Shown: one piece after another, positions 5,848-5,848 of the stretch
Numbering within the stretch: position 1 is the stretch's first letter
Layout of the letters: every line of letters begins with the position of its first letter
Assembly: GCA_045577695.1 (NCBI GenBank)
Contig: JAZNIW010000017.1
Location: 1 to 5,848, forward strand
Direction of reading: 5' to 3'
DNA from: UMGS1279 sp045577695
Lineage (GTDB): Bacteria > Bacillota > Clostridia > Oscillospirales > Acutalibacteraceae
Length of the DNA stretch: 5,848 nt
The notes under the pieces: model-generated
Told to the model about the DNA's origin: nothing
Databases searched by the model: none
The model's input: only the letters and a program-made list of their open reading frames with translations
Position numbers and translations under genes: made by a program

Positions 5848-5848
5848 C

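Overview
The window is dominated by one very large gene on the minus strand. It starts with an ATG at 5058 and stays open to the left edge: 1686 codons with no in-frame stop, and the 3' end is not in the window. The product is a secreted RHS/YD-repeat protein of the kind found in Firmicutes. It has a Sec signal peptide, an N-terminal region ending in the YPVTIDP motif, a DNRLRE-type module, a first RHS-like block, two tandem carbohydrate-binding (jelly-roll-like) modules and then a long YD-repeat array. The left edge cuts this array before the RHS core end, any C-terminal toxin and any immunity gene.

The likely host is a Clostridia-type Firmicute. The reasons are the family architecture, the strong Shine-Dalgarno sequences (GGAGG), A/T-rich intergenic DNA with intrinsic terminators ending in T-runs, and a moderate-GC coding region. 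Naming a genus would be guesswork.

Layout from right to left, the direction in which everything convincing is transcribed: (a) 5641-5847, the 3' tail of an unrecognised open frame entering from the right edge, with an intrinsic terminator behind it at 5573-5595; (b) 5366-5583, a possible small transcription unit with promoter-like boxes, a near-perfect Shine-Dalgarno, an 18-codon aromatic-rich frame, two dyads and a strong bidirectional terminator; (c) 5259-5287, a good sigma-A-type promoter for the large gene; (d) 5059-5252, a leader of about 190 nt with a 12-codon frame behind a perfect Shine-Dalgarno and several inverted repeats; (e) 1-5058, the large gene.

No rRNA, tRNA, CRISPR array, insertion sequence or plus-strand gene was found. 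The large gene is certain. The promoter and terminators are well supported. The two micro-frames, the small transcription unit and the right-edge frame are hypotheses drawn from sequence patterns only.
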